64,000 nucleotides of DNA from Erythrobasidium yunnanense. Taxonomy: Eukaryota > Basidiomycota > Cystobasidiomycetes > Erythrobasidiales > Erythrobasidiaceae. Where the stretch lies: positions 1,530,471 to 1,594,470 of the forward strand of contig BCJC01000005.1 in assembly GCA_001600175.1 (NCBI GenBank), in the 5' to 3' direction. Shown here piece after piece: positions 16,805 to 27,420 of this stretch. Position 1 is the stretch's first letter. The number at the start of each line of letters is the position of its first letter. The notes beneath the pieces were generated by a model, which saw nothing but the letters and a program-made list of their open reading frames with translations, ran no database searches and was not told the origin of the DNA. Made by a program: the position numbers and the translations under genes.

Positions 16805-17704
16805 ATGGTCAGGCTGAAGATTGCTGAAAATATTCAAGAAAGGCTCGAGACGCTGGCGAAGAACGACAATGACCTACCGCTGGAGCTTCTAGAGAGCCTG
16901 CAGAATCACCTGGACCGCAACTTGGCCTGGATTGACCATAAAGTGATCGCAAAGGTTGCGAGATGGAACAGAACTCAATCAAGTACGACACTGCGCAAGA
17001 GCGAAGACCGCAGCGTTATCTGACCGGCTAGCTATCAGGGCCGAACAATGACTTGACGCTTCGTGCACTGATGCGTGGATCCGAGGTCTATCTGGAGCCA
17101 CCAGTTGTGAAAGTCAGAGTAAGTGATATATCGAATGCGTTCTTGGCGAAGGCTCGCTCACGCTAGCCTTGCAGTCGCCCGAGCTCGAGGCCATACTTGA
17201 GCCTATAAGAATAGCGCAGGAGCAGGCGACCTATGCAGCAATGCTGTGTTCAGACCATGTCGCTTCTCGTCCCAGAGATGTCTACGAAGCCAACTCCAAC
17301 AGATGGGACTTCTCGACCGCATCACATCCCGTCTTGTCGTTCAAGCAAGAATGGGAAGCTGTTCGCAGAGAGCTGAGCGCAGTAGCTAATATACTGGCAA
17401 GCATGGCGGCTGTTGCTGTATCTGTGTGGTGGGCAGCAGGCACAACTCCCCTTCCTCAGGTAGGCACAGTCGCCTGATTTCGAAACAGAAGCGTAGCCCG
17501 CTAAACAGGGGTTCTCTGCAGAAAACATTCCGGTCACTCTTTGGGGCACTCGCAATCGCTGCTATCGAAGCTTTCCTGTATATCAGGTTCTTCCAGAAGA
17601 AGGGAAAATCTGCAAATCCCGTACAGCGCAGGGTCCAGCCTGCGCAAAGGAGTCTACCAAAGATATTGCATACAGCTCAGTCTTCCGGGGCGTCTACTAC
17701 CTGA
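16805..17704 (+). CDS. VMA12: Vma12-like V-ATPase assembly factor
   Basis: Exons 16805-16982, 17039-17118, 17175-17459 and 17522-17704 give 241 residues. The middle motif LTLRALMRGSEVYLEPP matches the Vma12/TMEM199 signature. The C-terminus has two membrane segments, around VANILASMAAVAVSVWWAAG and LFGALAIAAIEAFLYIRFF, followed by a basic cytosolic tail. Yeast Vma12 sits in the ER and, with Vma22, assembles the V-ATPase membrane sector. The first-exon donor (GTACGA) was chosen because it gives the continuous reading QSRPNNDLTLRALMRG. Confidence 0.85.
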
Positions 17705-17921
17705 AAGCTCGCAGCTCATGGCACATTCGTCGATCGAAAACCGGCAAACCTCCGCTCCCTTCATGAAGCCTTTCATGTCTCGTCTGGAACCTTTGATTGG
17801 CGGTCAAGGGCAGTATACGTCTGCACCAAAGCACTTTCCGCTAGTCGACTCTCCATGCTTGAAAGTAAGCCCCGTCTTGGCTTTACACCATAAGAAGCCG
17901 CACAACATCCAATCGCACCAA

Positions 17922-18620
17922 ATGGCATCTCGAAACTACCCAACTTTTGGCGATTTCGGCACTGTATCGCTGCTTCTGGATTCGGAAGCCAAGAGGCTGT
18001 TGCAGATGCCGGAGAATCAGCCCGATAGCTGGAAGCGTGGTATCGCCCGCATAACGGCTCGAGGTATCTCCATCGAGGAGCTCATGCGCCTTTGCGACTT
18101 GACTACTTCCCATCCCGAGTTGCCAGGGATGGTCTTCCCATCGTACGCAATCTACAGCGATGGTCTCGTCCGCGCATATGTGCCAACCCACTATGCACGC
18201 TACAATCCTTCCCCCTATACTCTAGCAGCGCAGAAAGTAGCTCAAGCGGGAGGCATCAGTAAGGACCAGGCTCGGCCTGCCATGCCGCAACAGGTGCGCG
18301 CCACCAGAGGCGGCTCGCGGGCAGATATACAGAGTCTCTATGGGAATGATCAAGAGGCTATTGTCCATATACAGGATTGGGACAAGCAGGAGGCGGTATC
18401 AGCCCAGGTTCACTACGCTGAAGTGCGTTACAAAGCTTCGCTGGTATCGACGAAGGGAGGAGACGCCAAAAGGGCAAGTCGATCGGAGTCAGTAGCATCA
18501 AGCAAGTCATCAAGCAAGTCTCTATCGAAAAAATCTCAGGAACGACGCGGGTCCGACGCTTCCAGCCAGTCGTCTTTCTCCGCAGCTTCGTCTAAAGCTT
18601 CGCTAGCGAAGAAGCCCTGA
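17922..18620 (+). CDS. orphan protein A of a tandem pair, Ser/Lys-rich tail
   Basis: A single exon of 232 residues from the first Met with good context (earlier in-frame Met codons exist). I do not recognise a family. The N-terminal half has a short conserved block, ISIEELMRLCDL..., followed by PSYAIYSDGLVRAYVP. The C-terminal 55 residues are a low-complexity Ser/Lys tail with SRSESVASS and repeated SSKS. The next gene repeats the same plan (block LDDLLRYCDY, THAIYKDEQVHPYG, tail SRSDSVASD), so the two are diverged tandem duplicates. No signal peptide or membrane segment is seen. Confidence 0.65.
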   Translation: MASRNYPTFGDFGTVSLLLDSEAKRLLQMPENQPDSWKRGIARITARGISIEELMRLCDLTTSHPELPGMVFPSYAIYSDGLVRAYVPTHYARYNPSPYTLAAQKVAQAGGISKDQARPAMPQQVRATRGGSRADIQSLYGNDQEAIVHIQDWDKQEAVSAQVHYAEVRYKASLVSTKGGDAKRASRSESVASSKSSSKSLSKKSQERRGSDASSQSSFSAASSKASLAKKP

Positions 18621-18979
18621 CGCGACTCAAGGAGCGCCAGTTACAGGCTATGTCTACAAATACGTCCTCGAGATACACTTCTAGATCGGCTATTGCGTGT
18701 GCTACGTATGCTTCGGCACCAGGCGTCTTCTCTTGCCATGATCATCACGCCTAGGTGCTAGCCTCTGCCAGAGGAAGCCTAAGCGCTTCTTTACGCGTCA
18801 AGGGTTTCCCTACGTTCCAAACCTATGTCATGCGTTGAAGGGGAAAAGATGCCTATGAGGACGGTCACAAAGGCTCGCGAAAAATTTTGTATGCCCAATC
18901 AACACTCGCTCGCTCGACCCTCAGTATCCACCGGCTCGCCCTCTGGCTCTGCTCCTGCTACAGCACGAACATCGCAACC
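18621..18979. other. spacer between tandem paralogs
   Basis: About 360 bases holding the end of paralog A and the promoter of paralog B. No gene is supported. Confidence 0.4.
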
Positions 18980-19645
18980 ATGGCAAACTGGGGACGAGCT
19001 CTGACCACTCTGGATGCCCGAAACAAGCCGTTTATGCATATGTACAATGGCGTTCCGGCTTTCGTCTATCCGACGACCCACCGAGGGTCCATTGTCAGAC
19101 GAGTCACCAACGCGACGCTCGACGATTTGCTCAGGTATTGCGACTACGCGGATCCGGCCATACGTACGCATCAGCCTCCGACACATGCCATTTACAAGGA
19201 CGAACAGGTACATCCTTATGGAAAAGAACAGCAGGACAAGCAGGCTCAAGCGATTGAGGATGCTCGCTTAAGCGAAATCAACGAGAGAAATGCAAGATAC
19301 GGGGCGCCGACGATGATACGCACGAGCTCGATGCAGGCGCATCTGAACGGAAGGGGAGGCCGCTGGCCTCATGAGCCAGAACCTGCACGCAAACCGATTG
19401 AATGTAAGCGGGATACGGAATCCGCCAAGGCCGTTCCCGTCCCAGCCCCAAGTCTTGTGCGCAGAGCATCCCGACAATCGATGAACAAGGTGGACAGCAG
19501 AAGAGGAAGTCGTTCCGACTCAGTGGCTTCAGATCAACCTCAGAAGCCAAAGGACCCTCAACGGCGTTCATCGATCGCCTACAGCTTGACATCCATATCC
19601 TCGTCATCCAAAATGCCAACTGTCACAAGCAGTAGTGCTGGGTGA
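18980..19645 (+). CDS. orphan protein B of a tandem pair, Ser-rich tail
   Basis: A single exon of 221 residues from MANWGRALTT; an in-frame extension to 18887 is possible but less likely. It is a paralog of the preceding gene by gene order, by the block TLDDLLRYCDYADP, by THAIYKDEQVHPYG, and by the Ser/Arg-rich tail with RRGSRSDSVASD. The middle is rich in charged and polar residues. I recognise no domain. It may act in a lineage-specific process; nothing in the sequence says which. Confidence 0.65.
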   Translation: MANWGRALTTLDARNKPFMHMYNGVPAFVYPTTHRGSIVRRVTNATLDDLLRYCDYADPAIRTHQPPTHAIYKDEQVHPYGKEQQDKQAQAIEDARLSEINERNARYGAPTMIRTSSMQAHLNGRGGRWPHEPEPARKPIECKRDTESAKAVPVPAPSLVRRASRQSMNKVDSRRGSRSDSVASDQPQKPKDPQRRSSIAYSLTSISSSSKMPTVTSSSAG

Positions 19646-19852
19646 TCGCCTGTAATACATGCTATTTACGCATTCCTCGTGTTTAGGACGTGAGTCTCAT
19701 ACTTATTCGCTTTTGAAACCTCTTCATAAGCTATTCGGCTGTGACCCGAAGGCCGTTGAGACGACGTCGCCTTGACGACCAGCGCACAATCTCTCTTCAA
19801 AGCAAATTTGACGTATCTCTTCTTCTCCCATCTTAAAACCCAAACAAGAGCA

Positions 19853-21916
19853 ATGTCTCTGGCCTATGCAGCTATCGATATCGGCTCACCAGCAAAGTCG
19901 ACGTCAAAGCGTTTATTCGGCGAAAGCTTGGACAAACGACATCTGCGGTCATGGGAGAAGACGGATCAACTACTCGCTGGGCTGGCTGCAGCTCTGGCAC
20001 TTGCTCTACTGGTTCTGGCAGCTGTGATTCTGCAACATGAAGACAATAAGCTTCTCTTGACTACGGATCCGGATATCCTGAAGCAAGGTTCCTTGATCAA
20101 GGGTGCCTGGCTGACTTTACAGAGTGCCTGCATCATGATTATCCTGATACCGGTAGCGACCTGCGTTTCAACTATCAAAGCAGAGGTGAACCCAATGCTC
20201 TTCTGCCTTCAGCGACAGTAGCTGAGCATGAACAACTTCAGGAATGGATAAGGCCGGCACGAGAGCAGCCTGCCTCGCTGGCTCACGTCTCATCAGCGAC
20301 ATCAACGCTCACTTCCGCCTATCAGACGTTTCTCTATGCACAACACCCGAAAGCCTCTCACAGTTTTCGAATGGCGCTTTGCTTGTCTCTTCTGGCATTC
20401 GCCCTTTCGACGGTCTCTCACGGTCTAATGTTCATCAGCGAAGTCATGGTCCCAAACGCGCAAACGTTTCTCGAAATAGCCGCGCTGCTACCAAATCAGA
20501 TAGTCAACACTACAGAATTCGAGGGAGCTTGGCTACCCATAACGGAGAGTGGTATATTTCCCGAAGAGCAGGCCACCAGACTGGCTTCTTTCCTTCTTCT
20601 GGACCTTCAGCATAATCTGAGCTTAGCAGAAAGTAACAGATACACGGTCAGCTCAAGAGAAAGCCAGACAGACGGAAACACCTTCTTGGCGGTCGCTACG
20701 CCCAAAAATGCGACGCGGGGCGCTGTCTACGAGAGCGACGTTATCACCTTCTATCCCAAATGTACTTTTCACGCTCCAGAGCTATTCAATAGCTTTTATG
20801 GCGGGATGCGAACCATCCGCTATATGCCTAGCAATCTGATGGCGAATGGGTGGTTCAAGATTACTGTGGAAGATGGAACGGAGATGGCTCTCCAGACAAG
20901 CTCTCAGATGCCTCTCGGTAGGGCTATCACCTAGCCAAACTGCTGAAATCTTCTGAAGCATTCTATCTACTTTATAGCTCTGGCGCCAATTGCTCGGCTT
21001 GAATTGCCCAACTCGCTTCTAGACTATTCTAGCAGAGGTTATGCTGCATGGGTTATAGCTGGCCATCCCTCGTCCAGTAACGTGCGCCTAGACGGCCTAC
21101 CCGTCACGGTAGACTACCCGACCTACGACAGGGAACGGAATGTATCCACCACGATATTAGTCTGCGATCCTCAGATCGCCATCAAAGCTGGCCGTATCAC
21201 ATACGATGCAGCCGATCTGCGCGTCGAGCTTCTTTCCTCCGGTAGGCCTGGTAACATAGATGATGTCCAGGTGAAGAAACAGAGAGCAGAAGGCGTACGA
21301 GGCTGACATTCCTCAGGTCGGATACGTATTTTCCTCCCTGTTGGCTGCGTTTTTCCGCGCGCCAGGCAGCACATCAAATCTCGCAAGCGACGATGCTTTC
21401 AGCAAAGAGATCGTCATGATGACTCACGATGCTAATGGGAAATACGCGAATCGACCACGTCCCATCGAAGAGATCCAGCAAAACATCGGACGATACTGGT
21501 ACAGCGTCACAAAAGCATATCTGAATGGAGCACTGGCACAGAACACAATGACTGTCTCTGCTGTCATGCCTGTTCAGGGCCTGGTGCTCAGTACTTCCAA
21601 GACGAATCTCTATGCTTGCATTGGGCTTTCTGTTCTTCTGCTTACAATCTTAGCAGTAGCTTCGTGGAGGACGTGAGTCCCCCCACCAAGTGACAGCGAC
21701 GTAGCTAAGTGTGGCATTCTTTGGCATTCTTTCCCCAGCGTGCTTCCCCCATTCGAATTGCTGCCGGCTCTGGAGGTCTGTCAAGATTTACTGAACGAAG
21801 GTGGTGATTCGCAAGGAGAGAAAGCCTACGGGTTCTCCAGCGAAGAATCTCTAGCGTCTACGACAACTCAGGTGGTATGGAACAAGAAAACCAGGCGTTT
21901 CGATAAGATCGAGTGA
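19853..21916 (+). CDS. orphan membrane glycoprotein
   Basis: Proposed exons 19853-20087, 20123-20917, 20978-21270, 21317-21672 and 21739-21916 sum to whole codons (618 residues). Hydrophobic segments are near LLAGLAAALALALLVLAAVI, MALCLSLLAFALSTVSHGLM and, after a long hydrophilic part with several N-glycosylation sites (NTTE, NLSL, NATR, NVST), LYACIGLSVLLLTILAVASW. This suggests an exposed domain of roughly 370 residues held between membrane segments, with a cytosolic tail. The first intron would be only 35 bases, so that join is less certain. Orphan membrane proteins of this plan are common in basidiomycetes; I cannot assign a role. Confidence 0.65.
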
Positions 21917-22142
21917 CACGCTTGTAGCAAATTCATCCAAACATACAGCGAGACAAGGCGTCATAGAACGTCCCTGAGGGCAACGGTGCAGGCTTTTCCA
22001 CTTTGATTTCCATATACCTAACCACCACACCTGACAACGAATACATTCAAAGTATGCAATGCCATTCTTACAATATAGTCTCATAACCCGAGATGCGTCC
22101 GAAACTATACTACCGAGACTGACTGAGCCGTGCAATGCTGCT

Positions 22143-24109
22143 TCACGATACGACCTTTCCGGAGAATTTCTTGCGCCAGAGAGGATTGAAGAAATAGACA
22201 GGAATAGCTAGTACGGTAACTCCAGCGACTGCTGATGCTAAGATCTGAGCATATGCATCTGTGACATCTTATCAGATCCAGTCAACAGCCGAAAGCGCGT
22301 ACTGGCACTTACAGACGCCTCCCTGTGTCATAATCAGCGGTACCAAACCATATGACATGCCGAAAGCAACCAAGTTCTTGCCTCCAACAGCGATGACCAA
22401 TGCAGGACCAGGTGCTCGAGGACAGCATTCGACAGCACTGAAAGTACTCATTAGCGCCCTTGCCGATATGTGTTAGCAGTATGAACTTACAAGGTCGTGG
22501 TGGTGATCAACGATGAAATAAAGCCGAAAGCCATTATCGAGAAGAATGCGACAGGCGCAATCCAGTGATGTCCAAAGCGGTCTGGGTACTCGAGAGTGTA
22601 GCCGTACCCGACGGATGCCACGATGACCAGGACGGAAGGCAAGATGATGACTTGAAGAAGGTCAGCTTTGTTGCCTTATATTTAAGGTAGGTAGGACCTC
22701 ACTCGGCAAACGCGCTTCTGGATAGTGCACACCGTTATTCCTCTTCGCGCTGCGAACAGCGAGCAAATCCATAAAGTATCCAGAATAGGCTGTAGCGAGG
22801 AGTCCCGCCGGTATAGTTGCGATTTGTATGAGGCCAGTCTGTGACTCCTTCCAGCCGTAGTTCATAATCAGATTGTTGGCGTAGCCTGCCCCAAAGCTTC
22901 AGCCGATGTCCAAAACATAGATTGGATGCGTAACTCACTCAAGCTGAAGCCGATATTTGTTCCTAAAATCATCCCACTATAGGCTACTGTCCAGAGAAGA
23001 CCAGGCGCGGTCAGGCATTTTGCCATCTCGACATAGGACATGACTGCCAGCCGAGCTGTCTCTTTCGTAGCACCGTCCCATACTCGGATGCTATCTTTAA
23101 AGCTCAAAGGCCTCATATCAACTCCTTCGCCATTGTTGATGCCTCGTGCGGCAGCTTCCTCCGGGCTCAGCATTATCTGTTCACCGTATGCATCCGTAAG
23201 ATAGATCTGGCCGTCGATGTTCTGAGGCGGTCGGTCGAATCGGCTCTCTGGAATAAGGAAGAAGTTGAACAGAAGAGCAGCGGAGCAGGTTCCTGCGACT
23301 GCATTGATGTATTGATGTGTCAGTTATATGGCCCAGCGGCGATATGGTAGCGCTGTACTTACAGACCCAATAGTATGCGCGCCAGCTGTCGGCAGCAGCG
23401 ATGTATGGACCGCTGATCCCGAAGAGAGAGGACAGAATAGATTGCGCAGTCCAATATATGGCAAAGACTGTACCCCGATGTCTGACAAAGGTGATATCGG
23501 TGAGGATGAGAGGAAGAAGCGACTCCGATACACCAGATGATAAGCCTTGAAAGATGCGTGCAGTCATATGTCCGGAGTAGTCTTTTGAAGCACCAGCTCC
23601 GATGGCAGCGATCAGACACATAAGTGACGCAACGAGAAGCGAGAAACGTCTTCCGGCCAGTAAGGCGAGAGGCATGAAGATCCAGTTGCCCACTCCCGTG
23701 AACAAGGAGGGCCAAGTTGTCAGGTTGATAATCGATGTGATCGATTTCTGCAACGGGTCAAAGCGTTAAGAAGCGTATAAAGCATTTTCTGCGCAAACGG
23801 ACATACCAGCTCAGGCGGGGGCGCATATGCTGCGATCCAATAAGGAATGAGGGGTCCAGCATTACCCACCAAAGCGAGCGACATTATTGAGAACCAGCAG
23901 CATGACGAGATGACCAAGAATTTGCGCGTCTTGGACCAATTCAGAGGATCCCTAGGCGAGTCGGTCGGGATGGGAATATTCTGGACTTTGTTGTTCGAGT
24001 CGAGTAGCTGGATATCACCATCTACGTGCTTGCTGGAGGTGCCTGGAACCGCATGCCCCGATGCGTGCTCGTGGCCAATAACGTCGCTCTTCTCGAACGT
24101 CTCGGACAT
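22143..24109 (-). CDS. MFS transporter, DHA1/HOL1-like
   Basis: Exons 24109-23807, 23747-23363, 23298-22939, 22885-22703, 22665-22491, 22437-22313 and 22258-22143 give 548 residues. The hydrophilic N-terminus ends in SPRDPLNWSKTRKF, the entry motif of fungal DHA1 carriers. The loop between helices 2 and 3 has LLAGRRFSLL, helix 4 has ARIFQGLSSGVSESLLPLI, and the central loop has PESRFDRPPQNIDGQIYLTD, followed by six more helices ending VLAIPVYFFNPLWRKKFSG. Hol1-type proteins are proton-coupled carriers of cations or polyamines in the plasma membrane; the substrate here cannot be read from sequence. It is convergent with the upstream membrane orphan. Confidence 0.88.
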
Positions 24110-25305
24110 CTTGCAGTCGTTCACTTTGTCTAGTAATTGGTAGAGAGTAACCTCCTGGGTGAGGGTACGGTGGAAGATCCCATTCTTGAGATTGAAGCAT
24201 TCCGTTCATTCCTTGATTCCGTCGTTTCGATAGTCCAGAGAGGTGGCCTCTATCGGCACCTAAAGATAGACTCGAGGATGGGATGTGTAAGCTGCCCCTC
24301 ACAACTCTAATGCCCCTGCAGTTTTGCCAAGACGCCCGACGGGGCGCCCCACTTGCCGGAGAGAGTAGTGATCTTGCTGCGTCCAGTCAAGAAATCGGAC
24401 TTCTTGAAGCGTAGCTGTAGACGTGCACAATACGTGCAGTCAAGTCGTGATACCTACAGTTATTATCAGAGAACAAGACCGCGTGATGCCCCGACGCCTG
24501 CTGATGATCGTACGTTTCGAGGACGGATGAATATGTTTGCATTAGTTTGTATGATATGATATGTGCATATCAAAAGCTTCGTGTCAATATTCGAGCGTTG
24601 AGAAATCTAGGAATAGAAAGGACGCATGAGAGACCTCGTTGCAGCAGATTTCGCTCCTAGCTGCGCCATATGATGATGAGCATTGCACATACACTATGCT
24701 TCTGTGCACTAGCTACACTTACATACATGACGAGAAAGATGGAGGGTGGTGAGGAGAAGAGACGAAGAAAAAAAGAAGGGTTCGGAAAGGAATCTCGGCG
24801 ACTAGTTTACCAAGTCTCGCGTGGCTATTGCATTGCAAGATTTGGAGATAAAAACGCCTGGTAGACTGGGCGAGCGGGCAGAAGAGGTTTCACTTTTTTT
24901 GAACAGAATTTTCAGATTGGGCGCAGACAGTATGCGGTTTCCGGGCCAGAGGGCATATGCTGGACAGCAAGCAGCAGAGGAAGGCTGAGTGATAGTTGCT
25001 TTGGTAATGTTTGATGATTTTCAACTTTGATGCGAGCAGAGCCAAGAGACGAACTCGCTTCTTTCATCGAAATCAAAGCTCTTCGAACCAGGGAAAAGAC
25101 AAATTGTATCTAGGCGGTTTCCTGCAAGTACCTGCTTTCTCGCAATCCAAGAAGAAAGAAGCGAGGATTATATCTTCCTCTCGGTCCACATCGGCAAATT
25201 GCGGTAATATCAACGGCCATCACTGATCCTGCGTTGCACCTGCTCTCTTGCATTCCGGCCATCCATAACACACTTGATGGAAATACTGCTACAACCTCGT
25301 AATCT
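24110..25305. promoter_or_regulatory. 1.2-kb divergent intergenic region
   Basis: Separates the MFS gene (minus) from the coiled-coil orphan (plus), so it should hold both promoters. It is the longest gene-free stretch in the window. It contains a 7+7 inverted repeat TGATATG/CATATCA at 24557-24572 and a T-run near 24893. No open frame with coding character or RNA gene is supported. Confidence 0.45.
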
Positions 25306-26836
25306 ATGATCCTCGAAGGCGCCATGCAAGACTCTGTCAGAGACGACTTCTTTATGGAAGATCAAGACCTCGATGTTCCCACGGCCTGTCCATCCTATAC
25401 GGAAGCATCTATCGTCGACCAGGCAGTCCCGTTCATCATCTTCCTGTCGAAATATTCCAATCTCAAGGACCGTCTGTCTGCTGCCGAAGTTCTCGATGAC
25501 GAGCTGAGCACTTGGCGTGAACGCTATAACGCGCAGCAGGCTCTTCTGGCTTGCTTGCACAAGCAGTTAGACACTTGTCAACAAGGCTCACAAAGATGGC
25601 AACGCTTGCTTCTGCCCAAGAATTCGATGGCCAGCAAATTACGAAATATCCAAGCGGAGTCTGCCGATCTGCAGACCAAGAAGGGCGAGGTCGCAGAGGC
25701 CATGACAGAGTGTCAGACACATATTGATCGCATCGTGGAAGCAGTGAGCTAGCAGTGCTAGGCCTTCGTGCCTGCATCGCACCGTCATCAATCCCTCGGC
25801 GTCGTGCTCGACCGCTAACCTCCCATGCGCTCGCGCAACCTTCCGCTTCTCTCAATCACTTCTCCAGATTGCTGCTCGTCAGACTCTTCGAGAGCAGTGC
25901 GCCCGTCAACAGGCTAAGCTCGACAAAGTTTACGATAAAGCCTTCGACAAGAAGGAGCATGAATACACGGAAGAAAGCTCGGCTAGGAGGGATGTCGCCG
26001 CAGCAAAAGAAGACGTGAAAAGCTGCTCCGAACGCCTGTCTAAAGCACGCTCTGCGAACGAATCGCTCAGAGAAGCACTGCACCATGCTCTTCTATGTAC
26101 TAGGGCATTCGATGCAGCTGTAAGCAGCACTCGAAATACGTCTGTATAAGTGCAGACGCGGTTGCTAATGCACACAGCACCACAGCAATCGTCGAGCCAG
26201 CAGACAATGATCATGCCTACACCTGCCCCTGCACACTTCAAAGCCCAGCTGCGGCGTGCCATAGGACATGAGCGATGTGCTCTCGACTTCTTTCGGAAGG
26301 CTATAGCCGCGGATCCTTATATTCTGAATACTTCGAGCAAGCTACGGGTGCTGGCGGAGACTTTCGGTGCCCGCCTCGAATCGGAGAACACCTCTCGAAA
26401 CAATTCGAACATACTATCGTTCCTAAACACGAGCTCGGCAGCGCATGGTAACGATGTATACACGCGTGCGAGCGAGCTTCGCCCCTTGGTCGGAGAATCA
26501 GTCACGTATCTAGCACGCGAGCGGCGAGCGCTTCGCAATCGCCTTCACACGTACGAACAGCAGTACAACACCGCACTTCGGGAAGTCACGGCAGCGGAAG
26601 ATCGGCTCAGAAACATTAGAAGAACGCTGTTTGTCGACACTCTCCGTGGTCAAGACCGAACAATGGCGGATCCGTTCCTCAACCAGGATCAAGTCACTCT
26701 GCTGAAGTGGCTCAAAGATGCACTTGATGCGGGCCGCCTCTCAGTCCCAACAGCTGCAGGGTTGTCTAATGCCATGCTGGAGGCAGATCATGAAGGTGCG
26801 CACATCAATTCATCCTTCAAGTGTAGATCTCGCTGA
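25306..26836 (+). CDS. orphan coiled-coil protein
   Basis: Exons 25306-25743, 25868-26119 and 26156-26836 give 456 residues. The protein is largely helical: an N-terminal acidic stretch, then LSTWRERYNAQQALLACLHK, a strongly charged coiled coil (DKVYDKAFDKKEHEYTEESS and on), and a second helical region with LARERRALRNRLHTYEQQYN. The second intron is 36 bases. The last exon may instead splice from GAAG near 26794 to 26850 and end at 26868 as EDLPSY. I recognise no family; a structural or adaptor role is a guess. Confidence 0.65.
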
Positions 26837-27420
26837 ATCTTGATTATGCAGATCTTCCAAGCTACTGAACCACTATACATCCATGCCCTTGCATTATGGC
26901 CGCATCCTGCTGGTCTTGAGTGCCAGACTGGGAAGACATCCCTGCGTGATTCGTCACGATCGCAAGAGTCACACTCTAACTCCATATTCACGATCTGTGA
27001 AGCAAAGAGAGTTAAGTGGACCAGCTTTCTCGCGACATACCGTCCGCTCATCAAACCAATGGGGTGGAAAGGCTAGTAGCACTAGCTATGATAGGAGCAG
27101 GCAGTATAGCTATACCAATGCAGACTGAGGGTGGACGTAACAGAGTGAGGACAGAAGCGCGACTTTAAGGCGCCGATCAGCGTTTCCCGAGCAGCCTTAA
27201 GCGGGCTTTTCGAGCGCAACGAAAGCCAGAACATAGAGCTTTGCAATCTTGTATAGCATAGATAAGACTGACCTCAAGGACTACCTCGAGAACGCGACTT
27301 TCGAGTGACCTGGGATTACGTAGCTAAAGTCGGCTGCGCGCACAGAGTGTCTAAAAATACGGAGCTTTTTGAAGATGTGAATTGTTTCTCGTTTGCTTCT
27401 TGTCTCTCTACCATTCCAAG
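26837..27420. other. intergenic region upstream of GAD
   Basis: About 580 bases between two genes on the same strand. Short open frames at 26840-27128 lack coding character or may be 3' untranslated sequence. The glutamate decarboxylase promoter must lie here. Confidence 0.4.

Noticed and set aside
17541-17921. Upstream extension of orphan paralog A
   Set aside because: It overlaps the last VMA12 exon in another frame, and similarity to paralog B begins only after 17922.
20244-20615. Open frame in a second frame of the membrane orphan
   Set aside because: It overlaps the exon that carries the membrane segments and glycosylation sites; composition is unlike coding sequence.
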